A DNA stretch of 9,839 nucleotides from Candidatus Sumerlaeota bacterium (lineage in GTDB: Bacteria; Sumerlaeota; T1SED10-198M). Shown one piece after another: positions 7,404 to 9,839 of this stretch. The stretch's first letter is position 1. Every line of letters begins with the position of its first letter. The notes beneath the pieces are model-generated. The model saw only the letters and a list, made by a program, of their open reading frames with translations. It searched no databases and was not told where the DNA came from. The position numbers and the translations under genes were made by a program. The stretch is from assembly GCA_003554345.1 (NCBI GenBank), contig PWGE01000048.1:1-9839 (forward strand). Reading direction: 5' to 3'.

Positions 7404-8021
7404 GTGACAAAACATAAAGCACCACCATATAAACAAAGTGTAACACCTTCTGTAAAAGACACTATTCAGCTGGTTAGCAATAAGCTTTCCGAAGAGAGAT
7501 ATCAACATTCCCTGGGGGTTGCCAAACTTGCTCTTTCCCTGGCAATCAAGCATGAATATTCTACTTATCCGTGCGTAATAGCCGGGCTACTTCACGACGT
7601 AGCCAAAGAATATTCCGTGAGCACACTGAAAAAACACCTGGTGAAGATGTCCCAACCAGTAGATGCCTATACACAAAAACATTCGGGACTATGGCATGCC
7701 CTGGTGTCACGGCAGGTTGCAGAAGAACAGTTCGGTATTTCAGATCACCGCATTTTAAGCGCCATAGAAAACCATCCTCTGGGAAAACCTGCTATGTCAC
7801 CGGTAGAATTAATTCTCTTTCTATCAGATTACTGTGAACCATATCGTCGTCATTTTGATCCTGCACCCATACGAAAAATTGCCTTTAATAATCTCAATTT
7901 AGCCGCTTATCTGGTATTAAAAGAAAAACATAAGCACTTATACAGAGAAAATATCACCCCCCATCCCCAATCCATTGAAGCAATAAAATATTATAAACCT
8001 AAAGGAGTAAAGCAAAAATGA
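7404..8021 (+). CDS. yqeK: YqeK-type HD-domain nucleotide hydrolase
   Basis: The start is GTG at 7404, 10 nt after the glycosyltransferase stop. No clear Shine-Dalgarno sequence precedes it, so the exact start is uncertain. The 205-residue protein has the full HD metal-binding set in YqeK spacing: RYQHSLGVA (His35), AGLLHDVAKEY (His64-Asp65), GLWHALVS (His98), AIENHPLG (His124, where HT is more common than HP) and LSDYCEPYR (Asp142). YqeK proteins are symmetrical Ap4A hydrolases that yield two ADP, keeping the alarmone dinucleotide low. Its stop overlaps the rsfS start (ATGA). The yqeK-rsfS pair is a widely conserved arrangement, which strongly supports both calls. The usual upstream partner nadD is not here; a glycosyltransferase takes that position. 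Confidence 0.88.
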   Translation: MTKHKAPPYKQSVTPSVKDTIQLVSNKLSEERYQHSLGVAKLALSLAIKHEYSTYPCVIAGLLHDVAKEYSVSTLKKHLVKMSQPVDAYTQKHSGLWHALVSRQVAEEQFGISDHRILSAIENHPLGKPAMSPVELILFLSDYCEPYRRHFDPAPIRKIAFNNLNLAAYLVLKEKHKHLYRENITPHPQSIEAIKYYKPKGVKQK

Positions 8022-8371
8022 CAAAAACAAGATCAAAGCAATCGACACTTTTATCATTTATCAGAACCACCCTCTCCGATCATAAAGGAGATGATATTAA
8101 AATATATGATGTAAAAAAGCTCACGACACTTTTTGATTATATTATAATCTGCACCTCTTCATCCACGACCCACTCCCAGGCTTTATATAAAGAAATACGC
8201 AAAAAACTTAAAACAAAAGATCTACTGCCCTACAGCGAAACCGGAGTAATGGAAGGGCACTGGCTGGCACTGGATTACCTGGATTTTGTCATTCATATCT
8301 TCGACAAAGCCACCCGAAAATATTACGCTCTTGAAAACATCTGGGGAGATGCCCCTCTCGTCGAAGAATAA
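8018..8371 (+). CDS. rsfS: Ribosomal silencing factor RsfS (Iojap family)
   Basis: A 117-residue, full-length RsfS/Iojap protein. Family blocks are LFDYIIICTSSSTTHSQAL, SETGVMEGHWLALDYLDFVI, HIFDKATRKYYALENIWGDA and an acidic tail. RsfS binds ribosomal protein uL14 on the large subunit and blocks joining of the 30S subunit, lowering translation under starvation. The ATG at 8018 follows a good AAAGGAG (8001-8007) and overlaps the yqeK stop. It is the last gene of the operon, with no strong intrinsic terminator directly after it. A minor oddity is the long basic N-terminal lead (TKTRSKQ) before the fold. Confidence 0.93.
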   Translation: MTKTRSKQSTLLSFIRTTLSDHKGDDIKIYDVKKLTTLFDYIIICTSSSTTHSQALYKEIRKKLKTKDLLPYSETGVMEGHWLALDYLDFVIHIFDKATRKYYALENIWGDAPLVEE

Positions 8372-8463
8372 ATTTCCATATAAGCCTGATCTGACGTAAG
8401 AAAATATCATAAAACAAAAGCCGGATAGGATAAAGCAGACTGAAAGATCAGAATGCATGAGTT

Positions 8464-8491
8464 TTCAGAGGAGCTCCTCACGTCAACTCAG
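8464..8491 (+). repeat. Flanking direct repeat, left copy
   Basis: A 28-nt element starting TTCAGAGGAG and ending TCAACTCAG. It matches 8942-8969 at 24 of 28 positions in the same orientation, 478 nt apart. The two copies bracket the whole repeat patch. Confidence 0.65.
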
Positions 8492-8510
8492 CAGTTGGCA
8501 CCACCAATGA

Positions 8511-8536
8511 TGAATCCGCCAGAGGCAGACTTTCAG
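8511..8536 (+). repeat. Intergenic repeat, diverged copy 1
   Basis: Shares AATCCGCCAGAG and ACTTTCAG with the three better copies downstream, but carries an insertion and substitutions between them. It looks like a decayed member of the same family. Confidence 0.55.
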
Positions 8537-8631
8537 AATAAAAAAATCCAGAAAAAGAATGTATCACGCAAAGCTCGCCAAGCCGCAAAGAAGCCAAAGA
8601 ATCAGTCAAGATCGCAAAAGATAAAAAAGAC

Positions 8632-8658
8632 CGCAAATCCGCCAGAGTGAACTTTCAG
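8632..8658 (+). repeat. Intergenic repeat, copy 2
   Basis: A 27-nt unit beginning CGCAAATCCGCC and ending GAGTGAACTTTCAG, identical to the copy at 8829-8855. It is preceded by related GCAAAAG and GCAAAG phrases. Confidence 0.75.
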
Positions 8659-8689
8659 GAAGAAAAAAACTTTTGGAAAAGAGGACCAG

Positions 8690-8710
8690 ATGAAGTGTAA
8701 TAAACTTCAT
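8690..8710 (+). other. Small 7-bp hairpin in the repeat patch
   Basis: ATGAAGT (8690-8696), a 7-nt loop and ACTTCAT (8704-8710) form a perfect but AT-rich stem. No T run follows, so it is not a terminator. It may be chance. Confidence 0.4.
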
Positions 8711-8750
8711 AAATTAGAATGCTTCATGCAAAGGAGAGAGCCAGCAAAGT

Positions 8751-8777
8751 CGCAAATTCTCCAGAGTGAACTTTCAG
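8751..8777 (+). repeat. Intergenic repeat, copy 3
   Basis: Matches copies 2 and 4 at 25 of 27 positions; the differences fall in the CGCAAATTCTCC half, while GAGTGAACTTTCAG is kept exactly. It begins 119 nt after the start of copy 2 and 78 nt before copy 4, so the spacing is irregular. Confidence 0.75.
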
Positions 8778-8828
8778 AAGTCAAAAAACACACAGAATCC
8801 GGACAAGCACGCCAGGTCAAAAAAAGCT

Positions 8829-8855
8829 CGCAAATCCGCCAGAGTGAACTTTCAG
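8829..8855 (+). repeat. Intergenic repeat, copy 4
   Basis: Identical over 27 nt to copy 2. A longer upstream similarity (GCCAG, A-rich run, GCTCGCAAA) is shared with copy 3, so the original unit may have been about 40-50 nt. Confidence 0.75.
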
Positions 8856-8905
8856 AAAGACCATGACAAAACATCGTGAAAGAAACGTCAAACTATCTCG
8901 ATGTA

Positions 8906-8927
8906 GAGACGCAATATTTTGCGTCTC
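8906..8927. repeat. GAGACGCAA palindromic repeat
   Basis: Perfect 9-bp arms GAGACGCAA (8906-8914) and TTGCGTCTC (8919-8927) surround a TATT loop. Palindromes of this GTAGAGACGCAA...TTGCGTCTC type occur as dispersed repeats in many unrelated genomes. No T run follows on either strand, so I do not call it a terminator. Confidence 0.7.
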
Positions 8928-8941
8928 AAAAGAGTTCTATC

Positions 8942-8969
8942 TTCAGAGGAGTTATTCACGCCAACTCAG
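8942..8969 (+). repeat. Flanking direct repeat, right copy
   Basis: Partner of 8464-8491 at 24 of 28 positions. The first ten bases (TTCAGAGGAG) and last eight (CAACTCAG) are identical. Confidence 0.65.
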
Positions 8970-9080
8970 GTTACTCAAAGTTGTTTTCAAAAAGAACCTG
9001 CTAAGAAATCAATCTAAAAGAAGACTCTTTCAGTCACTTTATTCCGGGTAAATCACACAAGATTTATTTTTGATTGAGTC

Positions 9081-9120
9081 AAAAAAATAACCCGGATACC
9101 CCGAAGAGGATATCCGGGTT
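9081..9120 (-). terminator. Intrinsic terminator of hsp20
   Basis: Read on the minus strand, AACCCGGATA and TATCCGGGTT form a perfect 10-bp GC-rich stem (arms at 9111-9120 and 9089-9098) around a 12-nt loop, followed by A and seven Ts (9081-9087). It begins 18 nt past the hsp20 stop. The matching T run is on the minus side only, so it serves hsp20 rather than the + strand operon. Confidence 0.9.
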
Positions 9121-9138
9121 CAGATCCTGTTACCGTTT

Positions 9139-9603
9139 TTATCTGGTTTTTATCTCAATTTTTCGTGCCTGAGATTTTTCGGTTTTCGGGCACTTCAACT
9201 CAAGGACACCGTTTTTATAGCTTGCTTCTACTTTTCCTGCATCGACTTCCGCAGGCAGCTGAAAGCTTCTCACGAAGCTTCCATACGATCTCTCGACATA
9301 GTAGTAGTTTTTATCTTTGTCCTCTTCTTCCACCTTTCTTTCACCACGGATTGTCAGAGTGCCGTCTTCAACTCTTACATCCAGATCCTCCGGTTTAATC
9401 CCGGGAATATCAGCTTTGATGATGTACTCTTTTTCTTCATCTATTACGTCTATATCCGGGCTCCACTGCATTTCCGGTGTTTCACCTCTTCCTCCTCTTT
9501 GACCTACAGTCCAATCAAACAGATTTGCTATTTCATTCTGCAGTCTATCGAATTCCCTCAGAGGATCCCATCTTTTGACATCTTTTTTTCTTGCCGGTTT
9601 CAT
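9139..9603 (-). CDS. Hsp20 / alpha-crystallin family small heat-shock protein
   Basis: A 154-residue cytosolic holdase that binds unfolding proteins without ATP and hands them to DnaK/ClpB. The N-terminal arm (about 1-45) has the common RWDPLREFDRLQNEIANLF amphipathic start. The alpha-crystallin domain (about 47-140) shows SPDIDVIDEEKEYIIKADIPG, DLDVRVEDGTLTIRGER, ERSYGSFVRSFQLP and the signature NGVLEL (131-136). The C-terminal tail holds the IxI-type oligomerisation motif IEI (149-151). The ATG (9601-9603) has a perfect AAGGAGGTG (9609-9617) 5 nt upstream, which implies strong translation. It is transcribed alone, convergent with the rsfS operon, from a sigma-54-like promoter and ends at a strong terminator. 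Confidence 0.96.
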   Translation of the reverse strand: MKPARKKDVKRWDPLREFDRLQNEIANLFDWTVGQRGGRGETPEMQWSPDIDVIDEEKEYIIKADIPGIKPEDLDVRVEDGTLTIRGERKVEEEDKDKNYYYVERSYGSFVRSFQLPAEVDAGKVEASYKNGVLELKCPKTEKSQARKIEIKTR

Positions 9604-9661
9604 GGTAACACCTCCTTTTTATTTTTTTTGTTTTTTCTTTTTATTCTTCACTTATAAAAAA

Positions 9662-9677
9662 AGCAAAAGCTATGCCA
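9662..9677 (-). promoter_or_regulatory. Sigma-54 (-24/-12) promoter of hsp20
   Basis: The minus strand reads TGGCATAGCTTTTGCT. The -24 element TGGCA and the -12 element TTGCT match the sigma-54 consensus (TGGCACG-N4-TTGCW), with exactly 10 nt between the invariant GG (9675-9676) and GC (9663-9664). The predicted start near 9651 gives a leader of about 47 nt containing the strong ribosome site. No comparable sigma-70 pair with proper spacing is seen in this region. Confidence 0.7.
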
Positions 9678-9682
9678 GGATT

Positions 9683-9758
9683 TCTCAAGTCATATATTCC
9701 TTTTATCAAAATGTGTCATCCATAAAAAGTGCGGAGAAATGCGAATAAAACCTTGAGA
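9683..9758. promoter_or_regulatory. Possible activator dyad upstream of hsp20
   Basis: TCTCAAG (9683-9689) and its reverse complement CTTGAGA (9752-9758) lie on either side of an AT-rich stretch; the outer one is about 100 nt upstream of the predicted start. Sigma-54 promoters need an enhancer-binding activator, and these half-sites are candidates only. Seven-base inverted pairs can occur by chance. Confidence 0.2.
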
Positions 9759-9839
9759 GAAAGGCACAAAAGTTAAATAATGTCTGACCCGTTTTTTTCA
9801 TGGAAACAATCAGATTGCTGCCATTCATTCATACAAAGA

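Larger units (their letters stand above)
8372..9078. other. Gene-free, repeat-rich intergenic stretch
   Basis: About 700 bases lie between rsfS and the hsp20 terminator. Short frames exist (for example 8453-8650 and 8863-9051), but they read through repeats, have skewed Lys/Arg/Gln-rich composition and lack ribosome sites, so I do not call them genes. What it holds is a set of degenerate direct repeats, a flanking pair of 28-nt repeats, a small hairpin and one palindrome, listed separately. Phrases such as CACGCAAAG, CGCCAAGCCGCAAAG and GCAAAGTCGCAAA recur, which resembles the Tcacgc-caag-cgcaaag type of dispersed intergenic repeats seen in many environmental bacteria. Confidence 0.7.

Noticed and set aside
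8453-8650. 65-codon open frame in the repeat patch
   Set aside because: It reads through repeat copies 1 and 2, has no Shine-Dalgarno site, and its composition is skewed to Lys, Gln and Pro. The repeat units sit in different frames elsewhere in the patch.
8511-8855. CRISPR-like array
   Set aside because: There are only four units, with intervals of 119 to 78 nt and partial decay. Spacers also contain repeat-derived sequence, and no cas gene is present.
8718-8879. Open frame with repeated RKxxRVNFQK peptide across repeat copies 3 and 4
   Set aside because: It has no start codon. Copy 2 is in another frame, so the peptide repetition simply follows from the DNA repeats.
8906-8927. Palindrome as terminator for the rsfS operon
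   Set aside because: No T run follows on the + strand (AAAAG instead) or on the - strand, and it lies over 500 nt after the rsfS stop.
8863-9051. 62-codon open frame beginning ATGACAAAACAT
   Set aside because: It covers the palindrome and the right flanking repeat, has no ribosome site and resembles no protein family.

Overview
The window (about 41% GC by eye) comes from a bacterium with an outer membrane. It carries an OmpA-domain lipoprotein with a long coiled coil and a GspB-like envelope protein with a single membrane segment. The gene set (M42 peptidase, GlcD-type oxidase, YqeK, RsfS) is too widespread to fix a phylum. Spirochaete-like, Fibrobacterota/Chitinivibrio-like or deltaproteobacterial lineages all fit, and this was not settled.

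Layout. Positions 2-1758 (+) hold the end of an unrecognised gene, a GspB-like type II secretion/pilus accessory protein overlapping it by 17 nt, and an unrecognised helical, possibly winged-helix, protein. A gap follows (1759-2037) with a weak terminator-like hairpin and an extended -10 promoter candidate. Positions 2038-8371 (+) form one tightly packed run of eight genes: M42 aminopeptidase, coiled-coil OmpA lipoprotein, PPC/DUF296 protein, GlcD-type FAD oxidase, 7-TM DUF4203-like protein, family 2 glycosyltransferase, YqeK-type HD hydrolase and RsfS. Gaps are 17 nt or less, and four junctions overlap (ATGA or GTGA type, or 32 nt), so co-transcription and translational coupling are likely. 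Functions are mixed: peptide turnover, envelope, redox, sugar transfer, nucleotide hydrolysis and ribosome silencing.

Positions 8372-9088 contain no convincing gene. They hold a patch of degenerate direct repeats: two identical 27-nt copies, a third at 25/27 and a diverged fourth, bracketed by a 28-nt direct repeat 478 nt apart. A 9-bp-arm palindrome of a type seen dispersed in many genomes and a small hairpin also lie here. Positions 9139-9603 (-) encode an Hsp20 small heat-shock protein with a strong Shine-Dalgarno site, a clear intrinsic terminator, and a near-consensus sigma-54 (-24/-12) promoter just upstream.

No defence system, CRISPR array, intact mobile element or RNA gene was found. 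The observations most worth following up are the sigma-54 promoter on hsp20, the repeat patch, the PPC protein with Cys in place of a usual His, and the unrecognised neighbours of the GspB-like gene.
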